Positions 18,378-28,866 are shown, counted from the stretch's first letter. The stretch is DNA of 64,000 nt from Pseudomonadota bacterium (GCA_023423065.1 JAFAGC010000077.1:1-64000); one strand, 5' to 3'. Numbers and translations: made by a program. The notes: generated by a model not told the origin, from the sequence alone.

Positions 18378-19292
18378 TCAGGCGTAGAGGTCTAACAGGC
18401 CGTTGAGCTGACGTACGGTCACCAGCTCGCCTTCGCCCACCGCATTCATTCCCGGACGCGGAACGCCGGCCGATTGCGGCTGATCCTTCTGGGTGAAACC
18501 CTGAGACACGCTCGAATCGAGCAGGTTGAAACCCTGCGCGGCGAGCATCTCGCGCAGCTTCGGCAGCGAGGCTTCGATCAGCGCGCGGGTATCCGCATTC
18601 GAGGCGGCGAAGTGGATGGTCGCCTGCGAGTCGCGCACGGTGACGTTGACGTCGACCGGCCCGAGATCGACGGGTGTCAACTGGATCGCGGCCTGCGATT
18701 CACGCGCGCGGACCAGCATCGAGATGCGAGTGCCGAACTCCTCCGCCCAGCGCGGATCGCGCACGTGGGTCGCGACCGTCTGCTCGGCCGCCGGGCCGCG
18801 TGGCGCCGAGCTCGTCAGCTCGCCGGCGCGCGCGGCGACGGATGAATCCGACTCGGGAGTCGATTGGGAATCGCCGGTCGCTACGCCGTCCTGTTCGATC
18901 AGTCCGGCGAGCAACGCGCCGGCGCCCTCGGCGCCGCCTTGATGGCCCGCCGATCCCGCGGCGGACGAAATCGCATGCCCGGAGACCTGCGCGCCGGGCG
19001 AGTCTTTCGGCGTCGCGGCCAGCGTGAGCAGGCCCGCGAGGAATTCCATCGAGCCTTCTTCTGCATCCTCCTCGGTCTCCTCGAGGCCCTCGTCGCCGCC
19101 GAGCAGTTCGCCGAGTTCGACAAGCGCGGCATCGGCGGCGAGCGCCTGCCGATCCGCGGAGTGCGCCGCCAGGGTTTCGAGCGCCAGGATGGAGTCGAAC
19201 GGCGCTGCCGTCGCGACCGAGTCGACCTGGCCCTGCGGTCCGGCGGCCGGGACGTCCGCGGGCGTCGAGATCTTCGGGAGCGAGGAAATCAT
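18378..19292 (-). CDS. fliK: Flagellar hook-length control protein FliK
   Basis: Secreted ruler that triggers the FlhB switch. 304 aa from ATG 19292, which overlaps the fliJ stop (ATGA). The N-terminal two thirds are low-complexity and Ala/Gly/Glu-rich. The C-terminal substrate-switch domain (about 195-275) is recognisable by QLTPVDLGPVDVNVTV and LPKLREMLAAQGFNL. Last gene of the fliE-K run. Confidence 0.9.
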   Translation of the reverse strand: MISSLPKISTPADVPAAGPQGQVDSVATAAPFDSILALETLAAHSADRQALAADAALVELGELLGGDEGLEETEEDAEEGSMEFLAGLLTLAATPKDSPGAQVSGHAISSAAGSAGHQGGAEGAGALLAGLIEQDGVATGDSQSTPESDSSVAARAGELTSSAPRGPAAEQTVATHVRDPRWAEEFGTRISMLVRARESQAAIQLTPVDLGPVDVNVTVRDSQATIHFAASNADTRALIEASLPKLREMLAAQGFNLLDSSVSQGFTQKDQPQSAGVPRPGMNAVGEGELVTVRQLNGLLDLYA

Positions 19293-19738
19293 GGGTTTCG
19301 ATCCTTGTTGCCGCGTTGCTGCTGCGAGAGCTCGTCGCATTCGAGCTGGTCGCGGCGGCTCGCCGCGCGCGCTTCCTCGCCTTGCCAGCGCTCGACCAGC
19401 GTTTCCACCACGTGTGTGCGCTGCGCGGCTTCGCGCCATTGCGAACGCTGTGCCTCGAGTGCGTTGCGCGCGAGGACGACCTGCTCGCGCTGCTGCGCGA
19501 GGGCTTCACCGAGACGCGCCATGAAAGTCTGGTAGTCGCGCATGCCGATCACGTCGACGCCGGCGCCCGCGCGAGTCTTGAATCCGGTTTCGTATTCGGC
19601 GCGATATTTCTCGAGCGCCGCGAGCTTCTGCTGCATCTCGGCCAGGTGCCGCTCCGCCTCGGCGACGCGTTGCGCGCGCTCCTGCTCGGTACGCGCCGCG
19701 ACCTGCTGGACGACATCGAGACGTTCGGATCTCTTCAT
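19289..19738 (-). CDS. fliJ: Flagellar export chaperone FliJ
   Basis: Coiled-coil stalk of the export ATPase. 149 aa from ATG 19738 (MKRSERLDVVQQVA), almost wholly charged heptad-like helix in two segments. Start overlaps the fliI stop (ATGA). Identified mainly by position and coiled-coil character. Confidence 0.9.
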   Translation of the reverse strand: MKRSERLDVVQQVAARTEQERAQRVAEAERHLAEMQQKLAALEKYRAEYETGFKTRAGAGVDVIGMRDYQTFMARLGEALAQQREQVVLARNALEAQRSQWREAAQRTHVVETLVERWQGEEARAASRRDQLECDELSQQQRGNKDRNP

Positions 19739-21087
19739 GCGAACAGCTTCCTCAGCGCGTTGACGGCCTCGGCATGCGGCACGCGCTGCTCGATCGGCTG
19801 CATCAGGAATTTCTGCATCGCGGGCCACAACTCGATGGCCTTGTCGATGCGCGGATCGGAGCCTTTCTGGTAGGCGCCGATGGAAATGAGATCGCGGTGC
19901 TGCTGGTAGATGGCCAGCGTCTGGCGGAACTTGCGCGCGAGCTCGGCATGTTCCGCGGGAATGATTTCGTGCATCACGCGGCTCACCGACGCCTCGACGT
20001 CGACGGCCGGGTACTGCCCCGCCTCGGCGATGCGCCGCGACAGCACGACGTGGCCGTCGAGAATCGCGCGCGCCGAGTCGGCGATCGGATCCTGCTGGTC
20101 GTCGCCCTCGGTGAGCACGGTGTAGAAGGCCGTGATCGAACCCTTGCCCTTGTCGCCGTTGCCGGCGCGTTCGACGAGCGCCGGCAGGCGCGCGAACACC
20201 GACGGCGGATAACCCTTGGTCGCCGGCGCTTCGCCGATGGCGAGCCCGATCTCGCGCTGCGCCTGGGCGAAACGCGTCAAAGAATCCATGATGAGCAGCA
20301 CGGACAGCCCGCGCTCCCGGAAATATTCGGCGATGGACGTCGCGAGCCACGCGCCGTGCAGGCGGATGAGCGGCGGATTGTCCGCGGGACACGCAACCAC
20401 GACCGAGCGCCGCCGGCCTTCGGGGCCGAGAATGCGCTCGACGAATTCCTTCACTTCTCGACCGCGCTCGCCGATCAGGCCGACGACGATGATGTCCGCG
20501 CTGGTATAGCGAGCCATCATGCCGAGCAGCACCGATTTGCCGACTCCGGAACCGGCGAACAGGCCGATACGCTGACCACGGCCGACGGTCAGCAGCGCGT
20601 TGAGCGAGCGCACTCCGACGTCGAGCGGGGTGTCGATCGGATGGCGCGCGAGCGGGTTGATGGCCTGTCCGAGTAGTTTGACGCGCTCGTCCGACTGGAT
20701 GGGCCCGAGCCCATCGAGCGGGGCGCCGTTGCCGTCGATGACGCGGCCCAGCAATCCCGGTCCGACCTGCACGCTGCCCGCCCGCTGACGCGGAATCACG
20801 CGGGCCGCGGGCGCGAGGCCGTGCACTTCGCCGGTGGGCATGAGATAGAGCCGATCGCCGGCGAAGCCGACGACTTCGGCCTCGACGCGCGAGCCGTCGC
20901 CGTTCATCAGGTCGCACACGTCGCCCACCGCGGCCTGGCAGCCGGCGGCTTCGAGCGTGAGGCCGACCATGCGCGTGAGCGAGCCTTCGACCGGCGGTGG
21001 AGGCAATTGCTCGGCGCGCGTGACCTGGCGGGCCATGCGTTCACGCCAGCCCTGCGCCAGTCGCGCGCGTAGTTCGGCGGTGCTCAC
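19735..21087 (-). CDS. fliI: Flagellar export ATPase FliI
   Basis: F1-beta-like ATPase that feeds substrates into the export gate. 450 aa. N-terminal beta barrel, Walker A GSGVGKS at 179-185, Walker B (LLIMDSLTRFAQAQREIGLA), C-terminal helical domain. Start overlaps the fliH stop (ATGA). Confidence 0.97.
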   Translation of the reverse strand: MSTAELRARLAQGWRERMARQVTRAEQLPPPPVEGSLTRMVGLTLEAAGCQAAVGDVCDLMNGDGSRVEAEVVGFAGDRLYLMPTGEVHGLAPAARVIPRQRAGSVQVGPGLLGRVIDGNGAPLDGLGPIQSDERVKLLGQAINPLARHPIDTPLDVGVRSLNALLTVGRGQRIGLFAGSGVGKSVLLGMMARYTSADIIVVGLIGERGREVKEFVERILGPEGRRRSVVVACPADNPPLIRLHGAWLATSIAEYFRERGLSVLLIMDSLTRFAQAQREIGLAIGEAPATKGYPPSVFARLPALVERAGNGDKGKGSITAFYTVLTEGDDQQDPIADSARAILDGHVVLSRRIAEAGQYPAVDVEASVSRVMHEIIPAEHAELARKFRQTLAIYQQHRDLISIGAYQKGSDPRIDKAIELWPAMQKFLMQPIEQRVPHAEAVNALRKLFA

Positions 21088-21746
21088 GTGCCCTTCTCCG
21101 GCTTGGCCGGGGCGCGTTCCACGCGTTCGTCACCGAGCAGGCCCGACATCACGGCGGCCACGCTGGCTTCGAATCGCACGTCGATGCTCGACTGATCGCT
21201 CGTGATCCGGCAGCCGCCGCGCGCCATGAGCGGGTCCTCGGCGAGTTGCCACTCCTGCTCGCCCGATGCGCGCGCGAGCTTTTCGCGCACGATCGCGGCG
21301 TCGTCGGGATGCAGGTGAATGCGGATGTTGCGGGTCGCGAGTGGCAGCAGGCCCACGGTGTGCCGGATGATGCCGATGACCTGCGCGGGATCGATCTTGA
21401 GTTCGCGCCGCACGAGATGCTTGGCGATCGTGAGCGAAAGACGTGTGAGTTCGTTTTCGACCTGGGCATCGAGCTCGGCCAGCGGCTTCGCGAGCATGCC
21501 GATGATGGCTTCGAGCGCCGCGATCTTGACGTCCACTTCGGCGATGCGTTTGCCGAGTTCCGCCTCGCCCTTGCGCACGCCCTCGACGTGACCGTCGCGA
21601 TAGCCGTGATCCCAGGCCTCGCGCTCGATCAGCGTCAGGTGCATGACGTTGACGCCCTTCGCTCCCCCGCGCGGCAGTGGCGCGCCTTCGACCGAGGGCA
21701 GGTCCCAACGCTGCGCGTCCGCACGCTGCGCGTCGGACTCAGACAT
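21084..21746 (-). CDS. fliH: Flagellar assembly protein FliH
   Basis: Regulator that docks FliI to the C-ring. 220 aa: polar N-terminus, central helix (about 45-100, GYRDGHVEGVRKGEAELGKR), and V-ATPase-E-like C-terminal domain. Overlaps fliG by 8 nt. Confidence 0.93.
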   Translation of the reverse strand: MSESDAQRADAQRWDLPSVEGAPLPRGGAKGVNVMHLTLIEREAWDHGYRDGHVEGVRKGEAELGKRIAEVDVKIAALEAIIGMLAKPLAELDAQVENELTRLSLTIAKHLVRRELKIDPAQVIGIIRHTVGLLPLATRNIRIHLHPDDAAIVREKLARASGEQEWQLAEDPLMARGGCRITSDQSSIDVRFEASVAAVMSGLLGDERVERAPAKPEKGT

Positions 21747-22761
21747 ATTCTTCGCCCTTGCCGCCGAGCTGGATCGTGCCTTCGTCGGCGAGCTTGCGGG
21801 CGGCGACCAGGATTTCCTTCTGCGCCGCCTCGACGTCCGAGAGCCGCACCGGGCCCTTCGCCTCGAGATCGGACTTGAGCATTTCCGCGGCGCGCTGCGA
21901 CATGTTCTTGAAGACCTTCGACTTGAAGGTCTCGTCGGCGCCCTTGAGCGCGATGAGCAGTTTGTCGGCTGGCACCTGGCGCAGCAGTTCCTGCATGCCG
22001 CGGTCGTCGATCTCGAGCAGATCGTCGAACACGAACATCAGGTCCTGGATCTTCTGCGACAGGACTTCGTCGGACTTGCCGATGTCGTTCATGATGCCCG
22101 TGCCCACCGACGAGTCGAGCAGGTTCACCATTTCGGCGGCGGAGCGCAGCCCGCCCAGCACCGAGCTCTTGGTCGAGCCCAGCGAGGAGAACTGCTTTTC
22201 CATCATGTCGTCGAGCTCGCTCAGGGCCGACGGCTGGATGCCGTCGAGCGTCGCCACGCGCATCACGAGATCGCTGCGCATGCCCTCGGGCAGGCAGCCC
22301 AGCACTTCGGCGGCATGTTCGGTTTCGAGATACGAGAGCACGATCGCGATGATCTGCGGATGCTCGAGACGGATGAGGTCGGCGACGCGGCGTGCGTCCA
22401 TCCACTTGAGCGCGTCGAGTCCCTTGCGCTGCTCGCCCAGGCTGATGCGCTCCATGAGGCTCGCGGCCTTTTCCTCGCCGAGCGCACTGATCAGGACCTT
22501 GCGCACGAACTCGTCGTTGGCGACGCCGAGCGAGGTCTGGCCCTCGATCGTCGTCGTGAATTCACCCAGCACCTCGCGCACTTCGTCGCGCGAGACGTTC
22601 TTGAGCTCGGCCATGCTGCGGCCGAGGCGCTGCACGTCACGCGCACCGAGGTGTTTGAGGATTTCCGCGGCCTCGGTTTCGCCGAGTGTCAGCAGCAGGA
22701 TCGCGGCGCGCTCGACGCCGTTGCGACCCGACTTGGCAACCGCCTTGCCCTCGCTACTCAT
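21739..22761 (-). CDS. fliG: Flagellar motor switch protein FliG
   Basis: Torque-generating rotor protein. 340 aa with the three usual domains; C-terminal domain has the charged helix (MFVFDDLLEIDDRGMQELL) that faces MotC. Overlaps fliF by 8 nt. Confidence 0.97.
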   Translation of the reverse strand: MSSEGKAVAKSGRNGVERAAILLLTLGETEAAEILKHLGARDVQRLGRSMAELKNVSRDEVREVLGEFTTTIEGQTSLGVANDEFVRKVLISALGEEKAASLMERISLGEQRKGLDALKWMDARRVADLIRLEHPQIIAIVLSYLETEHAAEVLGCLPEGMRSDLVMRVATLDGIQPSALSELDDMMEKQFSSLGSTKSSVLGGLRSAAEMVNLLDSSVGTGIMNDIGKSDEVLSQKIQDLMFVFDDLLEIDDRGMQELLRQVPADKLLIALKGADETFKSKVFKNMSQRAAEMLKSDLEAKGPVRLSDVEAAQKEILVAARKLADEGTIQLGGKGEEYV

Positions 22762-24433
22762 CGTTCGACACCCAGGCCTTCACGACCTGGGCTCCACGTT
22801 TCGGATCGGCCGCGACGAGGCCGCGCGCCTGCGCGACCTGCTGTTCATAGGCGATCGCCGGCGCTTCGGCCTGGACCGCCTGCGCACCGCCTGCCATCGT
22901 GGCCGCGGCGAGCGCGCCCTGCCGCAACGCCGGCGCGCGCGCCGCGTTGAGCAGCCCGCGCGTCAGCGGCTTGAGCACGCTGAAGACGATGATCAGCAAC
23001 ACGATGACGCCGGCGACGACCTTCGCGAGGTTCTGCACCCAGGCGCGTTCCCAGATCGGGATGGTCTCGAGTTCGCCCTCGGTCACGGGCACCGCGCCCA
23101 GGAACGAGGAATTGACCACGTTGACCGTGTCGCCGCGCGAGGCGTCGAAACCGACGGCATCGCGCACGAGCGCCGTCAGCCGTTCCAGCTGCTCGGGCGG
23201 CATCGCCGTTTCGGTGACCTTGCCTTCCGCGTCGGTGGTGCGCAGGTTGTCGATGAGCACGGCGACGGACAGTCGCGTGACGCGTCCGGCCGGCTGGCGC
23301 GTGTACGCCATCGTGCGGTCGATTTCGTAGTTCCGGGTCGACTGGCGCGAGGTGGTGTCGGGCGTGGTGACGACCGTGCTCGAGGCATTGTTGGTCGAGG
23401 CGTTCGCGGCCGTGGCGGCGCCGGCCGGCGGATTCGCGCCGGTCTGCGCGGTGGCCGGGGCGGAGCCGGGCGGCAGTGCGACACCCGGCTGCGGGGGCTG
23501 GTTGGTCAGCGCGCCGGGCACGCCGCCGGCGACACCGGCGCCGTTGCGCGCGGCCTCTTCGGCGACCGATTCGCTGCGCACCACCTGGCTCTGCGGGTTG
23601 TACTGCTCGCGGGTCTGCTCCGTGGTGGCCATGTCGACCTGCGCGACGACTTGTGCGCGCACGCGTCCCGGGCCGACGAGCGGCGTCAGCAATTCCTGGA
23701 TGCGCTGCGCGTAGGATTCCTCGAGGCGGTGCGCGAACTCGAACATCTTGTCGCGCATCGCGAGATCGCTGTCGGAGTTCGGCGCGGACAGGAGACGGCC
23801 CGACTGGTCGACGACCGTGACCTGCGAGGCCTGCATCTCGGGAATGCTCGAGGCGACGAGGTTCGCGATGGCCTGGACCTGCTCGTCGTCGAGGCGGCGG
23901 CCGGCCTTGAGCTGCAGGAACACGGACGCGGAGCCCGGGCGGCGATCGCTCACGAACGCCGACTGGCGCGCCATCGCCAGATGCACGCGCGCGCCCTGCA
24001 CGTTCTGCAGCGACGCGATCGTGCGTGCGAGTTCGGTTTCGAGCGCGTGCTGATATCGCGCGCTCTCCATGAACGCGCTCACGCCGAAGCCCGGATCCTT
24101 GGTCATCGCGCCCACGCCGCCGCTGCTGCCGGGCAGGCCTTGCGAGGCGAGCTTGAGACGGGCGGCGGCGAGTTGATCGGACGGCACGCTGATCGAAGCC
24201 CCACCGTCCTCGAGTTTGTAGGGTATGCGCGCGCTGTCGAGCGCCTGCGTGACCTGCGCGGCGTCTTCACCGCCGAGGTTCGCGTACAGCAGGCTGTACG
24301 TCGGACCGACCGACCACAACATGACGCCGACGCCGGCCGCGACCGCGGCTGCGACACCGACGAGCAGCAGCAGCGGCTTGAGTCCGCTCATGACCCGCTG
24401 CGGTCCAGGAATGTTGACGGCATCTGTCGCCAC
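22754..24433 (-). CDS. fliF: Flagellar MS-ring protein FliF
   Basis: Forms the membrane ring on which the motor is built. 559 aa: N-terminal TM (about 20-40), two ring-building domains, a long Ala/Gly/Pro-rich insertion (about 285-345), a second TM (about 455-478), and a FliG-binding C-terminus. 32 nt after fliE. Confidence 0.96.
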   Translation of the reverse strand: MATDAVNIPGPQRVMSGLKPLLLLVGVAAAVAAGVGVMLWSVGPTYSLLYANLGGEDAAQVTQALDSARIPYKLEDGGASISVPSDQLAAARLKLASQGLPGSSGGVGAMTKDPGFGVSAFMESARYQHALETELARTIASLQNVQGARVHLAMARQSAFVSDRRPGSASVFLQLKAGRRLDDEQVQAIANLVASSIPEMQASQVTVVDQSGRLLSAPNSDSDLAMRDKMFEFAHRLEESYAQRIQELLTPLVGPGRVRAQVVAQVDMATTEQTREQYNPQSQVVRSESVAEEAARNGAGVAGGVPGALTNQPPQPGVALPPGSAPATAQTGANPPAGAATAANASTNNASSTVVTTPDTTSRQSTRNYEIDRTMAYTRQPAGRVTRLSVAVLIDNLRTTDAEGKVTETAMPPEQLERLTALVRDAVGFDASRGDTVNVVNSSFLGAVPVTEGELETIPIWERAWVQNLAKVVAGVIVLLIIVFSVLKPLTRGLLNAARAPALRQGALAAATMAGGAQAVQAEAPAIAYEQQVAQARGLVAADPKRGAQVVKAWVSNDE

Positions 24434-24465
24434 TTCAGTAATCCTCTAACAACCGTCGCTCTTCA

Positions 24466-24807
24466 TCAGAGCGGCATGTTCATGATTTCGCGGTAGGCTT
24501 CGACGAACTTGTTGCGCACCTCGGTGAGCGCGCGGAACGAGACGCTCGCCTTCTGCATCTCGAGCATCACCTGCGGCAGCTCGACGCCGGGCACGCCGCG
24601 CTCGAACTTGGTCTGCAGGTCCGCGGCCTTCGACTGCGTGGAATTGACGCTGTCGATGCCCTGCTTGAGCAGCTTCGCGAAGCCGTTGTCGGCGCCCGCG
24701 ACCGCGGTCGGAGCGACGCCACCGACGCCTCCCGGCGCCGCGCCCTTGACGGCCGCCTGCATGCTGCGGATCTGCGCGAGAACCTGGTTGATTTCCATCT
24801 GGCTCAT
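24466..24807 (-). CDS. fliE: Flagellar hook-basal body protein FliE
   Basis: Joins the MS ring to the rod; first exported protein. 113 aa with helical C-terminus containing EMQKASVSFRALTEVRNKFVEAY. It starts 58 nt after the FleR-like gene. I see no clear -24/-12 site in that gap, so it may rely on read-through from 25892-25907. Confidence 0.93.
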   Translation of the reverse strand: MSQMEINQVLAQIRSMQAAVKGAAPGGVGGVAPTAVAGADNGFAKLLKQGIDSVNSTQSKAADLQTKFERGVPGVELPQVMLEMQKASVSFRALTEVRNKFVEAYREIMNMPL

Positions 24808-24865
24808 GATTCGTCTCCGTTGCCAACCTGCGCGATTTCAAGCGCCCGGCTCTGGCGGTGCTTCA

Positions 24866-25846
24866 TCACGCGGCAGGCACATCGATGCCCGCGCTGCGGA
24901 TGCGGGCGAGCTTGTAGCGCAGCGTGCGCGGGCTGATCCCGAGCTTCTCGGCGACTTCGCGGCGGCTGCCGCGAGCCGCGCGCAGCGCCTCGAGGATCAC
25001 GTCGCGCTCGGCGCGCTCCAGGGTCTGTTGCAGCGCCGGTGCGCCGGCGCCGGCGGTGTCGACCCGCGTCGCCTGCTTCTCGAACAGGATGTGCTGCGCC
25101 TCGATGACCGAGCCTTCGACCAGCACGAGCGCGCGCTGCAGGAGGTTGTCGAGCTCGCGCACGTTGCCGGGCCACGAATACGTGAGCAGCAGGTGCGCGG
25201 CGTCGGCGGACAGCGCGGGGATGCGCGTGCCGGGGCGCGTGCGCAGCTGTAGCAAATGCGTCGCGAGCGGCAGGATGTCGTCGCGGCGGTCGCGCAGCGG
25301 CGCGAGCGCGAGCGGGAAAACGTTGAGACGGTAATAGAGATCCTCGCGGAAACGGCCGGCGGCGACTTCATTGCGCAGTGTGCGATTGGTGGTCGCGATC
25401 ACGCGCACGTCGAGCGACACGGGGGCGGTGCCGCCGATACGCTCCACTTCCTTTTCCTGCAGTACGCGCAAGAGCTTGGCCTGCAGCGCGAGCGGCATCT
25501 CGGTGATCTCGTCGAGCAGCAGCGTTCCGCCCTGCGCCTGCTCGAACTTGCCGGCATGCGCGGCATGCGCGCCGGTGAACGAACCTTTCTCGTAGCCGAA
25601 CAACATGGCTTCGAGCATGTTCTCGGGGATCGCCGCGCAGTTGACGGCAACGAACGGCCTGGTGGCGCGCGGACTCGCCCGATGGATGACGCGTGCGAGC
25701 ACTTCCTTGCCGGTGCCCGACTCGCCGACGATCAGCACCGAACAGTCGGTACCCGCGACGCGTCGCGCCAGGTCCAGGACCAGCCGCGATGACGCATCGA
25801 CCGCGACCGGCGGCAACGTATCGCTCAAATTCGTTTCGGTGCTCAT
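24866..25846 (-). CDS. Receiver-less sigma-54 activator, FleR/FlrC-like
   Basis: NtrC-family ATPase that would activate RpoN promoters for basal-body genes. 326 aa: only about 22 residues precede the AAA+ domain. Walker A GESGTGKE at 41-48, GSFTGA loop at 88-93, Walker B LLLDEI, Arg finger region FREDLYYRLNVFPL, and a C-terminal Fis-type HTH (GSRREVAEKLGISPRTLRYKL). Position beside fliE matches FleR/FlrC, but the receiver domain and the partner kinase FleS/FlrB are absent; upstream sequence is non-coding. It has its own -24/-12 promoter. Could be a HrpS-like constitutive activator. Confidence 0.88.
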   Translation of the reverse strand: MSTETNLSDTLPPVAVDASSRLVLDLARRVAGTDCSVLIVGESGTGKEVLARVIHRASPRATRPFVAVNCAAIPENMLEAMLFGYEKGSFTGAHAAHAGKFEQAQGGTLLLDEITEMPLALQAKLLRVLQEKEVERIGGTAPVSLDVRVIATTNRTLRNEVAAGRFREDLYYRLNVFPLALAPLRDRRDDILPLATHLLQLRTRPGTRIPALSADAAHLLLTYSWPGNVRELDNLLQRALVLVEGSVIEAQHILFEKQATRVDTAGAGAPALQQTLERAERDVILEALRAARGSRREVAEKLGISPRTLRYKLARIRSAGIDVPAA

Positions 25847-25891
25847 CTCTCAACCCCAACACTTCTGGCCATGGCGGCCACGTGTTGCAGC

Positions 25892-25907
25892 TGCAATTGC
25901 CGTGCCC
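25892..25907 (-). promoter_or_regulatory. Sigma-54 promoter of the FleR-like gene
   Basis: Minus strand reads GGGCACG-GCAA-TTGCA, one mismatch from TGGCACG-N4-TTGCA. Predicted start near 25881, 34 nt before the ATG. It places the gene under another RpoN activator, most simply the adjacent FleQ-like protein. Confidence 0.75.
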
Positions 25908-25956
25908 GGCCGTTTCGCGTGAACCCCATCACACGACCGTCGGTTTTCCGACGGGG

Positions 25957-26171
25957 GTGGGGACAGTGGTGCCGGAGTAAAAAGTGGGGATTAGTTAGGG
26001 AGCCGGTCGCGCGAGATGCGCGACTCAGGGTTAACCTTAGCAGGCGCGAGCGCCGCGAAGGAAACGACGGCGAAGCGCCGCCGTCCGCGAATGTGAAGCT
26101 GTGGATCTATTGCCGGCCGAGGACAGCGTCGTCCGCTCTCCCCACTTTTTACACCGGCACCACTATCCCCA

Positions 26172-26172
<1 letters not shown>
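25957..26172. mobile_element. 216-bp non-coding element with 34-bp terminal inverted repeats
   Basis: Terminal arms 25957-25990 and 26139-26172 are inverted copies with 32 of 34 bases the same; each starts GTGGGGA and contains GTGGTGCCGG and TAAAAAGTGGGGA. The 148-bp core has no credible reading frame but has hairpins, such as GTCGCGC/GCGCGAC at about 26007-26025. The right arm starts at the FleQ-like stop codon. This is the layout of a MITE or of a composite REP/BIME unit. It fills most of the 325-bp gap between the two activator genes; the rest (25847-25956) is the FleR-like leader and promoter. Confidence 0.75.
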
Positions 26173-27329
<1,157 letters not shown>

Positions 27330-27503
27330 GACCTCTCCTCTCTCGCGACTATCTTCACTGCATTCGCACGACGAAAGCGTGACGCGCAGTGCAACTTTGC
27401 CGCGAGCGCGGAGAGTACACCTAACAAACTTGCGTACGGGAAATTCCTGACGTGCGTTGTCAGGGAGAAACCCTTAGTGAATATTCCGCGAAGAACGCGC
27501 GGC
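27330..27503 (-). other. Upstream region of the FleQ-like gene
   Basis: 174 bp without a gene. It holds the FleQ-like ribosome-binding site (27332-27342) and an inverted repeat CCTGAC-N7-GTCAGG at 27446-27464 that could be an operator. I see neither a -24/-12 nor a clear sigma-28 site, fitting a class I gene read by the housekeeping sigma factor or by read-through from fliS. Confidence 0.4.
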
Positions 27504-28064
27504 TCACCCGCGTTGACGCTTGCCGGCAATCTTTCGCCGGTGGCGGCGAAACACGAGCTTCTCTATGTGATCCGCGACCGTTTCGCCGAGCGCGAGGAAA
27601 CGCACGCGCGTCTCGCCCGGATCCGCGCCGAGAACGACTTCGGCCGGAAGATTCAGCGGCTGCACGACCAGGTCGCGCAACGTGATCTCGAGGATGCCGA
27701 GCGCGCCGATCTCGATCTTCTCGCCGCTCTTCCACGTGGCGCCCATCGCGTTGAAGCGGATCGGCACCGGCCCCACGCGCGGTTGGCTGGCGGCGAGCAG
27801 CTGGCCCGCGAGATCGAGCAGCAGGTTGAGCTTGAAGTCGAGCCGCATGATGTCGGCCGAGTGAGGGTGTTCGTCGTCGGATTTCTCGGTGCTGCCGTGT
27901 TCCTCGAGCGCATCGCACGCCTGCAACACGCGCAGGTTGCGCTCGGCGAGATGCTGGGCGGTGATCTCGTTGACCGGTTCGTCCAGGGGACACCAGCGCA
28001 CCGGAAGCAGGTCCTCGTAGGCCAGCTTCTCGAACATCACGATCGTGTCGCGGCCTTCGTACAT
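27504..28064 (-). CDS. Atypical (tPilZ) PilZ-domain protein
   Basis: 186 aa. N-terminal segment PVRWCPLDEPVNEITAQHL and helical middle (about 40-105) before a PilZ-like beta barrel (about 95-175). It lacks the RxxxR and D/NxSxxG motifs needed for c-di-GMP binding, as in the tetrameric tPilZ proteins of Xanthomonas. ATG 28064 has a weak ribosome site; an ATG at 28037 (MFEKLAYEDLLP) is an alternative. Its place after fliS-fliT suggests a flagellar role. Confidence 0.75.
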   Translation of the reverse strand: MYEGRDTIVMFEKLAYEDLLPVRWCPLDEPVNEITAQHLAERNLRVLQACDALEEHGSTEKSDDEHPHSADIMRLDFKLNLLLDLAGQLLAASQPRVGPVPIRFNAMGATWKSGEKIEIGALGILEITLRDLVVQPLNLPAEVVLGADPGETRVRFLALGETVADHIEKLVFRRHRRKIAGKRQRG

Positions 28065-28074
28065 GGAGCTGATC

Positions 28075-28422
28075 TTACTGGCGCCGCGGCGCCCTGCCCA
28101 TCATCGCGTAGACGGCCGCTTCGGATTCGTCCGCGGCCTGCTCGAGCGCGCGGACACAACGGCGCGCCTGCGCGTCGAGCGGCATGCGAGCGAGACCGGA
28201 GAGCAGTTCGCGCCGCTCGCGCAGCACCTCGTCCACCCGCACCCAGCGCTGATCCAGCAGGTGGTGGTTGAGCTCGTGCGTGCAGGAGAGCACGGCGGCG
28301 GCCATGCGCCTCCAGTCCGGCGGCGGCTCGGCGACCGTCCTGTTGCAAACCACGGGCGCGTGAGATCCGCGCACGACCGTGAGTCGCGGCTTGCCGCGTG
28401 CAACGAGGCCGGGATGACTCAT
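28075..28422 (-). CDS. fliT: FliT-like flagellar chaperone (putative)
   Basis: 115 aa from ATG 28422, overlapping the fliS stop (ATGA). Basic N-terminus, then two helices (about 35-105) with WRRMAAAVLSCTHELNHHLL and LRERRELLSGLARMPLD. The family is poorly conserved; assignment rests on size, helical make-up and position after fliS. It would bind FliD and hold it in the cytoplasm. Confidence 0.6.
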   Translation of the reverse strand: MSHPGLVARGKPRLTVVRGSHAPVVCNRTVAEPPPDWRRMAAAVLSCTHELNHHLLDQRWVRVDEVLRERRELLSGLARMPLDAQARRCVRALEQAADESEAAVYAMMGRAPRRQ

Positions 28423-28838
28423 GGGTAGCCCGCCACCTGCGCGCGGCCCTGCGGGGAGATCTGCAACCACGCCGAACGGACTTCGTTCAGCAGCCGGCTG
28501 ACTTCGTCCAGCGCTTCCGGCTTGTTGGACACATTCGCCTGCATGAGGCGCGTGCACATGTATTCGTAGAGCGCGTCGAGATTGGCCGAGATCGTGCCGC
28601 CCGCCTTCATGTTGAGGCTGTTGCGCAGCTCGTCGATGATCGCGACCGCGCGATGCAGCAGCTGCGCCGTCTCGGCGCCGCCGCCGTGCGTCATCAGGCC
28701 GCGCGCCTGCGCGATGCGCTCGAGCGCGCCGTCCATGAGCATGACGATGAGACGGTGCGGGTCCGCGGCCTCCATACCCGAATGCACAGACGTGCTGCGG
28801 TATGCGGCAAGTTTCGCGGAATTCGGGGGATAGGCCAT
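28419..28838 (-). CDS. fliS: Flagellin export chaperone FliS
   Basis: Binds flagellin before export. 139 aa four-helix protein with YRSTSVHSGMEAADPHRLIVMLMDGALERI and LYEYMCTRLMQANV, both typical. First gene after a sigma-28 promoter, with fliT and the tPilZ gene behind it. Confidence 0.94.
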   Translation of the reverse strand: MAYPPNSAKLAAYRSTSVHSGMEAADPHRLIVMLMDGALERIAQARGLMTHGGGAETAQLLHRAVAIIDELRNSLNMKAGGTISANLDALYEYMCTRLMQANVSNKPEALDEVSRLLNEVRSAWLQISPQGRAQVAGYP

Positions 28839-28866
28839 GACATCTGCTCCAAACTACTCATGGAGC

